A stretch of DNA of 34,242 nucleotides from contig JALVQZ010000163.1 in the NCBI GenBank assembly GCA_027036355.1, positions 1 to 34,242 of the forward strand, read 5' to 3'. The notes below the pieces were generated by a model. The model searched no databases. It was not told the DNA's origin and saw only the letters and a program-made list of their open reading frames with translations. This DNA is from Acidimicrobiia bacterium (GTDB lineage Bacteria; Actinomycetota; Acidimicrobiia; Spongiisociales; UBA5794). Numbering within the stretch: position 1 is the first letter of the stretch; every line of letters begins with the position of its first letter. Positions 5,760-13,015 of this stretch are shown in pieces. The translations under genes and the position numbers were made by a program.

Positions 5760-6851
5760 ATGCCCAACGACCGCCCAGTAGAACCGACCCTGAAGAGCCA
5801 TCGCCGGCCCGACGTGGAGACCACCGTCGTGACCGTGGGGGCGGTGCGGTTCGGTGACGGTTCCTACCCGGTCATCGCCGGTCCGACCGCCGTCGAATCC
5901 GAGGCGCAGATGGCCGCCGTCGCCGAAGCCGTCGCCGATGCGGGCGCCGCGGTCCTGCGAGCCGGCACCTTCCTCGGCTCGTCGTCACCGTACGGGTTCA
6001 AGGGGCTCGGCGAGGAGGCGTTGTGGATCCTCGAGCACGCAGGCCGGAGGGCCGGGCTCCCCACCGCAACCGAGGTCGTCGAACCCGGGCTGGTGGATGT
6101 CGTCGCCGAGCACGCCGATATCCTCGAGATCGGCGCCGCCCAGATGCAGGACTTCGCCCTCCTTCGGGCGGTGGGTGAGGCCGGGAAGCCGGTCATCCTC
6201 CATCGGGGACCGTCGGCCACCGTCGACGAATGGCTCATGGCCGCCGAGTACATCCTCGCCGCGGACAACGACGCGTTGATCCTCTGTGAACGGGGGAGCC
6301 GCGGCTTCGATCCCCGCACCACCGACACCGTCGAGATCTCGGCCGTGCCGGTCGTGCAGCGCCTGTCGCACCTGCCGGTCATCGTGGACCCGGCGCCCGG
6401 GTCGGGTGCGGCGACGATCATGCCGCCGCTGGCGCTGGCGGTACGGGCCGTCGGCGCCGACGGCCTCGTGGTCGGGGTCCACCCCGACCCGCGCAACGCC
6501 CGGCTCGGCAACGGCAACCAACTGGGCCTCGCGGACTTCGCGGCGCTCATGGAGGGTCTCGGCATCCCGGCGTTGCGGGACGAGATCGATCGGCTCGATC
6601 GGGAGCTCCTCAAGATCGTCGCGGCTCGTCTGCGTCATGCCACCGACATCGGCCGGATCAAGGCCCAACGCAACATCGCCTTGCGATCCCCGGACCGGGA
6701 GGCGGAACTCCTCGACGAGGTCCGTGCGGACGCCGCGGCCCTGTCGGTGGACCCGGAGTTCGCCGTCCGTCTCATGGAGATGATCCTCGAGCACTCTCGA
6801 GCCGAACAACGTCGCGCCGTCGCCGCCATGGAGGAGGACGGGGCGGCATGA
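5760..6851 (+). CDS. DAHP-synthase-like / chorismate mutase fusion, degenerate synthase site
   Basis: A 363-residue fusion. Residues about 24-265 have the DAHP synthase (AroA-beta/KDO8P-like) barrel, with recognisable landmarks: IAGPTAVE, SPYGFKGLG, CERG (176-179), SAVPVV, SHLPVIVDP. Residues about 270-357 are an AroQ chorismate mutase. Compared from memory with Thermotoga, Bacillus and E. coli enzymes, the metal ligands are replaced: Cys by T43, His by P213, Glu by G239, Asp by N251. Also KPRTS reads LGSSS (72-76), IGAR reads IGAA (124-127), and KRG reads HRG (148-150). The mutase keeps R273, R290, K301, R313, E314, S346 and Q350 (E. coli R11, R28, K39, R51, E52, S84, Q88). DAHP synthesis is therefore doubtful; chorismate-to-prephenate activity is likely. 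The AGGAG at 5748-5752 supports ATG 5760. The gene follows the Phe/Tyr attenuator and overlaps tag by 4 nt. Confidence 0.88.
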   Translation: MPNDRPVEPTLKSHRRPDVETTVVTVGAVRFGDGSYPVIAGPTAVESEAQMAAVAEAVADAGAAVLRAGTFLGSSSPYGFKGLGEEALWILEHAGRRAGLPTATEVVEPGLVDVVAEHADILEIGAAQMQDFALLRAVGEAGKPVILHRGPSATVDEWLMAAEYILAADNDALILCERGSRGFDPRTTDTVEISAVPVVQRLSHLPVIVDPAPGSGAATIMPPLALAVRAVGADGLVVGVHPDPRNARLGNGNQLGLADFAALMEGLGIPALRDEIDRLDRELLKIVAARLRHATDIGRIKAQRNIALRSPDREAELLDEVRADAAALSVDPEFAVRLMEMILEHSRAEQRRAVAAMEEDGAA

Positions 6852-7450
6852 TCGCCACCGCCGGACCCGACGGTCGTCACCGGTGCCCATGGGGCAACGA
6901 TCCGGACATCTATCGCCGATACCACGACGACGAGTGGGGCCGGCCGGTGGACGACGACGTCGCCCTGTTCGAGAAACTCGTCCTCGAGGGGTTCCAGGCC
7001 GGTCTGAGCTGGTTGACGATCCTCAACAAGCGGGACGCTTTCCGTGAGGCCTTCGCCGGCTTCGACCCGGACCGGGTGGCCGCCTTCGACGAATCGGACG
7101 TGGAGCGGCTGGTCGGCGACGCCGGCATCGTTCGTCATCGAGGCAAGATCCAGGCGGCGATCGCCAACGCGGCGCGGGCCGTCGAGCTGCGGGACGAGTT
7201 CGGGTCGCTCGGGGCGTTCTTCTGGTCCTACGAGCCGGTCAGAACCGGCCCGTCGACGGCGGCGACAAGCCCCGAATCCATCGCCATGTCGAAGGAACTC
7301 AAGCGCCGCGGCTTCCGGTTCGTCGGACCCACCACCGCCTACGCCTTCATGCAGGCGATGGGCATCGTCAACGACCATCTCGACGGATGCTGGGTGCGCG
7401 AGGACGTCGAGCGCTTGCGCGCCACGTTCGTGCGCCCGACGGGTCCCTAG
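6848..7450 (+). CDS. tag: DNA-3-methyladenine glycosylase I
   Basis: A 200-residue helix-hairpin-helix glycosylase that removes 3-methyladenine from alkylated DNA. The zinc-binding residues of Tag are all present: Cys13 (in RCPWG), His26 (in YHDDEWG), His177 and Cys181 (in NDHLDGCW). The segment FEKLVLEGFQAGLSW carries the family's catalytic-pocket Glu (E47), followed by LTILNKRDAFREAF. Length matches the E. coli enzyme (187 residues) with a small C-terminal addition. The start overlaps the preceding stop (ATGA), so the gene is co-transcribed with the aro fusion, though no functional link is evident. Its TAG overlaps the convergent gpsA stop by 3 nt. Confidence 0.93.
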   Translation: MIATAGPDGRHRCPWGNDPDIYRRYHDDEWGRPVDDDVALFEKLVLEGFQAGLSWLTILNKRDAFREAFAGFDPDRVAAFDESDVERLVGDAGIVRHRGKIQAAIANAARAVELRDEFGSLGAFFWSYEPVRTGPSTAATSPESIAMSKELKRRGFRFVGPTTAYAFMQAMGIVNDHLDGCWVREDVERLRATFVRPTGP

Positions 7451-8460
7451 AGCCGACCCAACATCTCGACCTCGGATCGGGCGGGGCGTCCCATCAACGC
7501 AGCGAGCGATTCGGTCACCGACGCCCCTTCGTACAGGACCTTTCCCACCTGCCGAGCGATCGGCATCTCGACGCCATGGCGGTCGGCGAGCGCCAGCACG
7601 CCTTCGGTGCTCTTGACCCCTTCGGCCACCATCCGCATCTCCGTGGTGATCTCCTCCAAGCTCCGGCCCGTGCCGAGACCGAACCCGACCCGGTGGTTCC
7701 GGCTCTGGGAGGAGCTGCAGGTCGCGATCAGGTCACCCACTCCGGCGAGTCCCGAGAACGTGAGGGCCTCACCGCCCATGGCCACACCGAGGCGGGTCAT
7801 CTCGGCCAGCGCCCGGGTGATCAACGTCGCTTGCGTGTTGTGCCCGAAGCCGAGCCCATCGGCCATCCCCGCCGCGATCGCCATGACGTTCTTCACCGCA
7901 CCCGCCGTCTCGGCGCCCACGACGTCGGGGTTCGTGTAGACCCGGAACGTCGGGCCCATGAACACGAGCTGCAGCTCGGCGGCGACGGACTCGTCGGGCA
8001 TCGCCAGGACCGTGGCCGCGGGTTGGCCCTGCATGATCTCCTTCGCGAGGTTGGGCCCGCTGAGCACTCCGATCGTCTCGGGCCGATGTGACCCGAGGAC
8101 CTCGGCGGTCACCTCGGTCATGCGCATCAACGTCCCCCGTTCGATGCCCTTCGTCAGGGACACGATCGGTGCGTCGTCACGGATCGCCGTGGCGGCCCGC
8201 TCCAGGACCGCCCGGTACCCGTGGGACGGCACGGCCATCACGACGACGTCGGCGCTGCCGGCGACCTCCTCGAGATCCGCCGAGGCTCCAAGCGACGCGG
8301 GCAGCTCGAAGCCGGCGAGATAGTCGGGATTCTCGTGGCGACGAGCGATCGCGTCGGCCAGTTCGGGACGCCGCGCCCACACGACGGTCTTGGCCCGGTC
8401 GGCGATCAACGATGCGAACGTCGTGCCCCACGATCCGGCTCCGATGACGGCGACCTGCAT
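7447..8460 (-). CDS. gpsA: NAD(P)-dependent glycerol-3-phosphate dehydrogenase
   Basis: A 337-residue cytosolic enzyme reducing dihydroxyacetone phosphate to sn-glycerol 3-phosphate for phospholipid synthesis. The N-terminal nucleotide-binding motif is GAGSWG (residues 7-12). Further family landmarks are VSLTKGIE, SGPNLAKEI, the catalytic-Lys segment GAVKNVMAIAAG, and AGVGDLIATCSS followed by SRNHRVG. ATG at 8460 is preceded by GAGGAGGTG at a spacing of 4 nt, one of the strongest ribosome-binding sites here, and by a TACGAT -10 box. Unlike the leaderless genes in the window it has a short 5' leader. It is divergent from phoH and convergent with tag. Confidence 0.95.
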   Translation of the reverse strand: MQVAVIGAGSWGTTFASLIADRAKTVVWARRPELADAIARRHENPDYLAGFELPASLGASADLEEVAGSADVVVMAVPSHGYRAVLERAATAIRDDAPIVSLTKGIERGTLMRMTEVTAEVLGSHRPETIGVLSGPNLAKEIMQGQPAATVLAMPDESVAAELQLVFMGPTFRVYTNPDVVGAETAGAVKNVMAIAAGMADGLGFGHNTQATLITRALAEMTRLGVAMGGEALTFSGLAGVGDLIATCSSSQSRNHRVGFGLGTGRSLEEITTEMRMVAEGVKSTEGVLALADRHGVEMPIARQVGKVLYEGASVTESLAALMGRPARSEVEMLGRL

Positions 8461-8477
8461 CGCACCTCCTCGGTCAC

Positions 8478-8483
8478 ATCGTA
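8478..8483 (-). promoter_or_regulatory. -10 box of gpsA
   Basis: TACGAT on the minus strand, 17 nt upstream of the gpsA ATG, leaving a short leader that holds the GGAGG ribosome-binding site. The rest of the 172-nt gpsA-phoH intergenic region shows no clear hairpin; phoH has no obvious -10 or Shine-Dalgarno directly at its start. Confidence 0.5.
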
Positions 8484-8632
8484 GGACCCGCCGGTCCGTC
8501 AGGTGCTTGCATTCACCGGCCCGCTGCAGGAACCTGGGGGCCGAGCGACAAGGAGCCTGCACCCATCGTGACACCGTCCCGAACGCCCCGTCCTCGACCC
8601 ACGTCCCTTCCCGCCCCGTCGCTTCGTCGACG

Positions 8633-9961
8633 ATGACGGCTCGACCAGGGCTCCCCCCTTCCAGGACCTACGTTCTCGACACCTGCGTCCTCATCGCCGA
8701 TCCACAGGCTCTCACCCGGTTCGACGAGCACGACGTCGTCGTGCCCCTGGTCGTGGTCGAGGAGCTCGACAAGCTGAAGACGAGGATGGACGAGGTGGGC
8801 GCCAACGCCCGCGCCGCCATCCGGCTCATCGAGTCGATGGGCGCCGCCGAGCCCGGCGGGCTTCGGTCGGCGCGTCCGCTCCCCGGCGGCGGAACGTTGC
8901 GGATCGAGCTCAACGGCGTGCGTTCCGATCGGATGCCGGAGGCCCTCGACCCGCGGACCCCCGATCACCGGATCCTCGCCGCCTGTCTGAACCTGGTCGA
9001 TGCGGGTGTCGGAACGGTCCTGGTCACCAAGGATGCGGCGTTGCGGATCAAGGGGGCACAACTCGGTGTCGACGTGGAGGACTATCGAGCCGACACCGTC
9101 GAGGTGTCCGAGTCGTACTCGGGCGTACGCGAGCTGCACGTTGCCGGCGCGCTCATCGATGAGCTGTTCGCCGTCGGCAAGGTGGTGCTCCCGTTGGAAT
9201 CGGCTCTCGTCAACGAGTTCGTCGTTCTGCACGGACCCGGTTCGCAGTCGGGTCTGGCGCGGGTCGTTGAAGCCGGATCCACGGTGGTCGCCGTGCGGGT
9301 GTCGGGCTCCCGTGCGGCCTTCGGCATGGAATCGAAGAACACCCGCCAGGCGTTCGCCCTGGACCTGCTCCTGGATCCGGACGTCGTCGCCGTCAGCCTG
9401 ATGGGCATGGCCGGCACCGGGAAGACCTACCTCGCCTTGGCCGCCGGGCTCGAGCAGGTCGTCGAGCAGGGCCGCTACCGCCGGATCTCGGTGTACCGCC
9501 CGCTGGTGGCCGTCGGGCGCCAGGAGCTGGGCTACCTGCCAGGCGACGTCGGCCAGAAGCTCGAACCGTGGATGGCGGCCGTTCACGACAACCTCTACGC
9601 CTTGTTCGCCGACGCCGCGTCGCCCAGGGACGCGGTCGAGGAGCTCTTCGAGCGTGACGTCATCGAGATGGCGGCGGTCACCTATCTGCGGGGACGGTCC
9701 ATCACCGACGAGCTCGTCATCGTCGACGAGGCGCAGAACCTCGAGCTCCCCACCTTGAAGGTGATCCTCACCCGAGTGGCGCGAGGATCGAAGGTCGTCT
9801 TCTGCGGTGATCTGACCCAGGTCGACAATCCCTACATCTCTCCGTTCGGTGGTCTGGCGGCCATGATCGAGAAGATGAAGGGCACGGCCCTGTTCGGGCA
9901 CATCACCCTCGAGCGATCCGTGCGGAGCCCCCTCGCCGAACTGGCGGCGACGACATTGTAG
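8633..9961 (+). CDS. PIN-PhoH family protein (PhoH2 type)
   Basis: A 442-residue fusion of an N-terminal PIN RNase domain with a C-terminal PhoH ATPase/helicase domain. The PIN domain (about 12-150) shows the acidic residues expected of an active nuclease: D16 in VLDTCVL, E44 in VVVEELDKL, D111 in TPDHRIL and D134 in VTKDAALRIKG. The PhoH domain has Walker A GMAGTGKT (258-265) and Walker B LVIVDEAQN, then FCGDLTQVDNPY and a terminal LERSVRSPLAELA. Family members (YlaK, mycobacterial PhoH2) unwind and cut RNA; the mycobacterial one is a toxin paired with a small PhoAT. A possible 22-codon GTG frame (8568-8636) overlaps the start by ATGA, but it has weak support as an antitoxin. Start at ATG 8633 is by domain boundary. 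Confidence 0.9.
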   Translation: MTARPGLPPSRTYVLDTCVLIADPQALTRFDEHDVVVPLVVVEELDKLKTRMDEVGANARAAIRLIESMGAAEPGGLRSARPLPGGGTLRIELNGVRSDRMPEALDPRTPDHRILAACLNLVDAGVGTVLVTKDAALRIKGAQLGVDVEDYRADTVEVSESYSGVRELHVAGALIDELFAVGKVVLPLESALVNEFVVLHGPGSQSGLARVVEAGSTVVAVRVSGSRAAFGMESKNTRQAFALDLLLDPDVVAVSLMGMAGTGKTYLALAAGLEQVVEQGRYRRISVYRPLVAVGRQELGYLPGDVGQKLEPWMAAVHDNLYALFADAASPRDAVEELFERDVIEMAAVTYLRGRSITDELVIVDEAQNLELPTLKVILTRVARGSKVVFCGDLTQVDNPYISPFGGLAAMIEKMKGTALFGHITLERSVRSPLAELAATTL

Positions 9962-9970
9962 GTTCGGAGG

Positions 9971-11305
9971 GTGACGCCTCGACCCGACGCATCGGCTTCT
10001 CCGCTCCGCCGCAGCCTCGTCGCCTCGTCGCGGTGGGTCGTTCGGTCGTTCTCCGGGATGTTCGACGTGTGGGGCACGGCCTATCGGCGGCTCGCCGAGT
10101 CGCACGCGGCGTCGGTCGTCGGCGACGGTCTCTTCGCGGTCGCCCTCGCCGGCACGTTGTTCTTCGCGGTGCCTTCGACCGACGCCCGCCAGAACGTCGC
10201 GTTGTACCTGCTGTTGACCTTGGCGCCGTTCGCCGTCGTTGGGCCGCTCCTTGGTCGTCTGTTCGAGCGTGCCCCCGCCGCGTACCGCGCCGGTCTGGCC
10301 GTCAGTGGGGTGGGTCGCGCCCTGATCGCGGTGGCGACCCTGTTCCTCGTCGACTCGCTCGTCCTGTTCCCGCTGGCGTTCACGTTGCTCGTCCTTTCGC
10401 GGTTCGCCGGCATCAGCCGTTCGAGCGTGCTTCCGGTGGTGGTCGGTGACCCGGCCGCGTTGGTCCATGCGAACGCTCGCCTGGCGAGGATCGGGGTCCT
10501 GTCGGCGGCGGTGACGCTGCCGTTCGGAGCGCTTCTGGTGGGTCTCGTCGGTCCTGCCGGTGGTCTGCTCCCCGCGGCGGTCGCCTATCTGGCCTCCGCG
10601 GTGGGAGCCGCCCAGCTGCCGCGGGTGTCGGTGCCGCGTCTCGAACGACGCGACGCGGTGCGACGGAGCTCACGGATCCCGCGCCGGGTCCGGCTGGCCC
10701 TGTTCGCGACCGCGGGGGTCAGGTTCCTCAACGGCTTCCTCGTGCTGTTGGTGGCGTTCGCGTTCCGTGACGTCGATGCCGGGGTGCTGTCGCTCGGTGC
10801 CATCCTCGGGGCCGCCGGGGTCGGCTTCTTCCTCGCCGCCTGGTCGGCGCCGCTGCTCGGCGGGTTCGTACCGGAGGAGCCGATGGTCGTGGCGGCGCTC
10901 GCCGTGGAGGCGGGCGCGGCGTTCATCGCCGGGCAGGTGTTCGACCTGTCGGCGGCGACCGTGCTCGTCGCGGCGATGGTGCTCGCCGGCGCGGCGGGGT
11001 TCGCCTGGGGGACGGCCAAGTTCGGCTTCGACGGCCTCCTCCAGTCCACCGTCCACCCCTCCGGCCGCGGGCGGGCGTTCACCCTGGCCGAGACCGTCTT
11101 CCAGATGGCGTGGGTGGTCGGGGCGCTCATCCCCGTGCTGCCGATCCTGCCGACAGGATTCGGGCTCGCCTCCGCCGGCGTGCTGGCCCTCGTCATCCAG
11201 GTCGTCTACGTGACGCTGGTGCTGCTCCCCGAGGCGAACCGCTGGCAGGGGCACCGTTCCCATCGCGCCGAAGATCCCGGCCAGGGCGTGCTGGACCTCC
11301 TCTGA
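9971..11305 (+). CDS. Major facilitator superfamily membrane protein
   Basis: A 444-residue polytopic protein with about 12 hydrophobic segments and a basic cytoplasmic loop near the middle (about residues 225-240, RRDAVRRSSRIPRRVR), as in MFS transporters. The GTG start is preceded by CGGAGG. The protein begins with a basic N-terminus before the first helix. It lies 9 nt after phoH and is probably co-transcribed. Overall layout resembles the uncharacterised MFS efflux-type proteins of actinobacteria, with a segment GTAKFGFDGLLQSTVHPSGRGRAF near the C-terminal half. No motif that would reveal a substrate is seen. Transport is likely; direction and cargo are unknown. Confidence 0.8.
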   Translation: MTPRPDASASPLRRSLVASSRWVVRSFSGMFDVWGTAYRRLAESHAASVVGDGLFAVALAGTLFFAVPSTDARQNVALYLLLTLAPFAVVGPLLGRLFERAPAAYRAGLAVSGVGRALIAVATLFLVDSLVLFPLAFTLLVLSRFAGISRSSVLPVVVGDPAALVHANARLARIGVLSAAVTLPFGALLVGLVGPAGGLLPAAVAYLASAVGAAQLPRVSVPRLERRDAVRRSSRIPRRVRLALFATAGVRFLNGFLVLLVAFAFRDVDAGVLSLGAILGAAGVGFFLAAWSAPLLGGFVPEEPMVVAALAVEAGAAFIAGQVFDLSAATVLVAAMVLAGAAGFAWGTAKFGFDGLLQSTVHPSGRGRAFTLAETVFQMAWVVGALIPVLPILPTGFGLASAGVLALVIQVVYVTLVLLPEANRWQGHRSHRAEDPGQGVLDLL

Positions 11306-11316
11306 CCCCCGATCCC

Positions 11317-11525
11317 CGAACCCAGGGTTGTGGGCGCCCTGTGGGGGCTTGGCGAACCCTGGGTTGTGGGCGCCCTCTGAGGGCTTGGCCAGCCCAGAGT
11401 TCGGTCGGGTCTGGCGAACCCTGGGTTGTGGGCGCCCTCTGAGGGCTTGGCCAGCCCACGGTTCGGCGGGGTCTGGCGAACCCTGGGTTGTGGGAGCCCT
11501 GTGGGGGCTTGGCGAACCCTGGGTT
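11317..11525. repeat. Intergenic cluster of 36-nt palindromic direct repeats
   Basis: Four near-identical 36-nt copies begin at 11317, 11353, 11415 and 11477, with a truncated fifth at 11513; start-to-start distances are 36, 62, 62, 36. Each begins CGAACCC(A/T)GGGTT and contains GCCCT-ctg-AGGGC or the variant GCCCTGTGGGGGC. Copies 2 and 3 are followed by 26-nt spacers carrying a degenerate inverse of the repeat start, so 11353-11403 and 11415-11465 can each fold into a 51-nt hairpin with a 14-position outer stem (one mismatch, one wobble). The cluster lies between the convergent MFS and hflX genes, where terminators are expected. Both flanking frames through it are low-complexity and not credible proteins. 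Confidence 0.85.
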
Positions 11526-11543
11526 GGCGGTTGGGGGGGGTGG

Positions 11544-12863
11544 TCAGTGGTCGTCGGCGATGAAGGTGTCCAACCGGGCTGCCATCGACTCGGGGACCCG
11601 AACGAGGACACGGGTGCCTTCCTCCTCGTGGGTCTGAGCCACGACGGTGCCGCCGTCGTGGACCAGACCGAGGACGTCGCCACGATCGTACGGGACGAGC
11701 AGCGCCAGCTCCACCGTCCTGGCCTCGAGCGCCCGCCGGATCGCGCCGCCCAGCGCCCCGATGCCCGAGCCGTCGATCGCCGAGACGAACGCGGCCTCTG
11801 GGTGGAGCCTGCGGAGCCTCCGCACCGTCACCTCGTCGGTCGCGTCGATCTTGTTGAACACCAGCAGCTCGTCGTTGCCCCCCGCCCCGATCTCCTCGAG
11901 GACCCGATGGACCGCGGCGATCTGCAGCTCCGGCTCCGGATCCGACGCGTCGACGACGTGGAGGAGGAGATCGGCTTCGGCGACCTCCTCCAACGTCGAA
12001 TGGAAGCTCTGGACCAGCTCGTGGGGCAGATTGCGAACGAACCCGACCGTGTCGGAGATCAGCGCCGAATGGCCATCGGGGAGCTCGAGCTTGCGCACCG
12101 TCGAGTCCAACGTCGCGAAGAGGCGGTCCTCCACGAGCACGTCGGCGCCGGTGAGCCGGTTGAACAACGTGGACTTACCGGCGTTCGTGTACCCGACGAT
12201 CGCCACCGTCGGGTCACCCGAGCGACGGCGGGAACGGCTCCGCGTCGAGCGCGACCGGGCCGCGTCCTTCAGCTCCCGCTCGATCTTGCTCATCCGCTCG
12301 AGGATCCTTCGTCGGTCCGTCTCGAGCTTCGTCTCGCCAGGGCCGCGGGTGCCGATCCCCGCGCCCAACCGGCTCATCTCGGTCCCCCTCCCGCGCAGCC
12401 GCGGGAGCCGGTACCGATGCTGGGCCAGCTCCACCTGCAGCATGCCCTCCTTCGTGTGGGCGTGCTGTGCGAAGATGTCGAGGATCAGGGCGACGCGGTC
12501 GACGACGTCGCACTCGAAGGCCTTCTGCAGGTTGCGTTGCTGGGCCGGGCTCAGCTCGTTGTCGAACACCACCACATCGATGTCGAGCGCCTTCGACTCG
12601 GCGACCAGCTCCCTGAGCTTCCCCGAACCGATGTAGGTCGCGGGGTCCGGCCGTTCCCGTCGGACCAGCTCCGAGGCCACCGGCTCGGACCCGGCGGTGT
12701 CGGTCAGCGCCTCGAGCTCGGCGAGCCCGAGTTCTCCATCGGTGGCTCGCTTGTCGACGACCGCCACCAGCATCGCTCGCTGCCGCGTGACGTCGAGGTC
12801 CGTGACCGAAGCGGTGAGACGGCGTCCCCGGCGCCCGACGTGTTCGTTCGATCGTTCCGTCAT
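11544..12863 (-). CDS. hflX: GTPase HflX
   Basis: A 439-residue ribosome-associated GTPase that splits stalled 70S ribosomes in stress. The N-terminal HflX domain contains the IGSGK motif (after PATY), the VVFDNELSPAQQRNL segment, and the basic linker RLRGRGTEMSRLGAGIGTRGPGE. The G domain follows a basic coiled region: G1 GYTNAGKST, G2/G3 through LFATLD and DTVGFV, then the HflX-typical NLPHELVQSFHSTLEE, and G4 FNKID. The C-terminal domain is about 75 residues. Start at ATG 12863 is supported by a TACGGT -10 box 7 nt upstream, giving a leaderless mRNA. Its 3' end faces the palindromic repeat cluster; it is divergent from the importer operon. Confidence 0.95.
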   Translation of the reverse strand: MTERSNEHVGRRGRRLTASVTDLDVTRQRAMLVAVVDKRATDGELGLAELEALTDTAGSEPVASELVRRERPDPATYIGSGKLRELVAESKALDIDVVVFDNELSPAQQRNLQKAFECDVVDRVALILDIFAQHAHTKEGMLQVELAQHRYRLPRLRGRGTEMSRLGAGIGTRGPGETKLETDRRRILERMSKIERELKDAARSRSTRSRSRRRSGDPTVAIVGYTNAGKSTLFNRLTGADVLVEDRLFATLDSTVRKLELPDGHSALISDTVGFVRNLPHELVQSFHSTLEEVAEADLLLHVVDASDPEPELQIAAVHRVLEEIGAGGNDELLVFNKIDATDEVTVRRLRRLHPEAAFVSAIDGSGIGALGGAIRRALEARTVELALLVPYDRGDVLGLVHDGGTVVAQTHEEEGTRVLVRVPESMAARLDTFIADDH

Positions 12864-12870
12864 GTGATGA

Positions 12871-12876
12871 ACCGTA
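12871..12876 (-). promoter_or_regulatory. -10 box of hflX (leaderless)
   Basis: TACGGT on the minus strand, 7 nt before the ATG at 12863, with no ribosome-binding site in between. Confidence 0.55.
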
Positions 12877-12918
12877 CCGTCCCGGCGGCCTTTCGACCCG
12901 CGATCCGGCCTCGGCCCC

Positions 12919-12947
12919 TTGCCGCAGAGTCCCCTCGTGCCTACGCT
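12919..12947 (+). promoter_or_regulatory. Promoter of the ABC importer operon
   Basis: TTGCCG (12919-12924), 17-nt spacing, TACGCT (12942-12947). Transcription would begin near 12954, giving a 5' leader of about 60 nt that contains GGAGG at 13002-13006, 9 nt before the ATG. No operator-like repeat is obvious. Confidence 0.6.
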
Positions 12948-13015
12948 CTGCATTCCGGCGCGTGCCGGTGGCCGCGCTCGCGGCCGACACAACGGAACGA
13001 TGGAGGCAAGAACCC

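Noticed and set aside
5760-6851. Plain annotation as a functional bifunctional DAHP synthase/chorismate mutase
   Set aside because: The fold supports the name, but all four metal ligands and several phosphate-binding residues are substituted, so the synthase activity cannot be asserted.
11317-11525. CRISPR array
   Set aside because: Repeats are 36 nt, but two pairs are directly adjacent with no spacer and the 26-nt spacers are near-identical to each other; no cas genes. It fits palindromic intergenic repeats instead.
12962-13015. GTG 12962 as start of the binding-protein gene
   Set aside because: ATG 13016 has a GGAGG at 9 nt and gives a normal short N-terminus before the anchor; the GTG would add 18 residues that are not signal-like.
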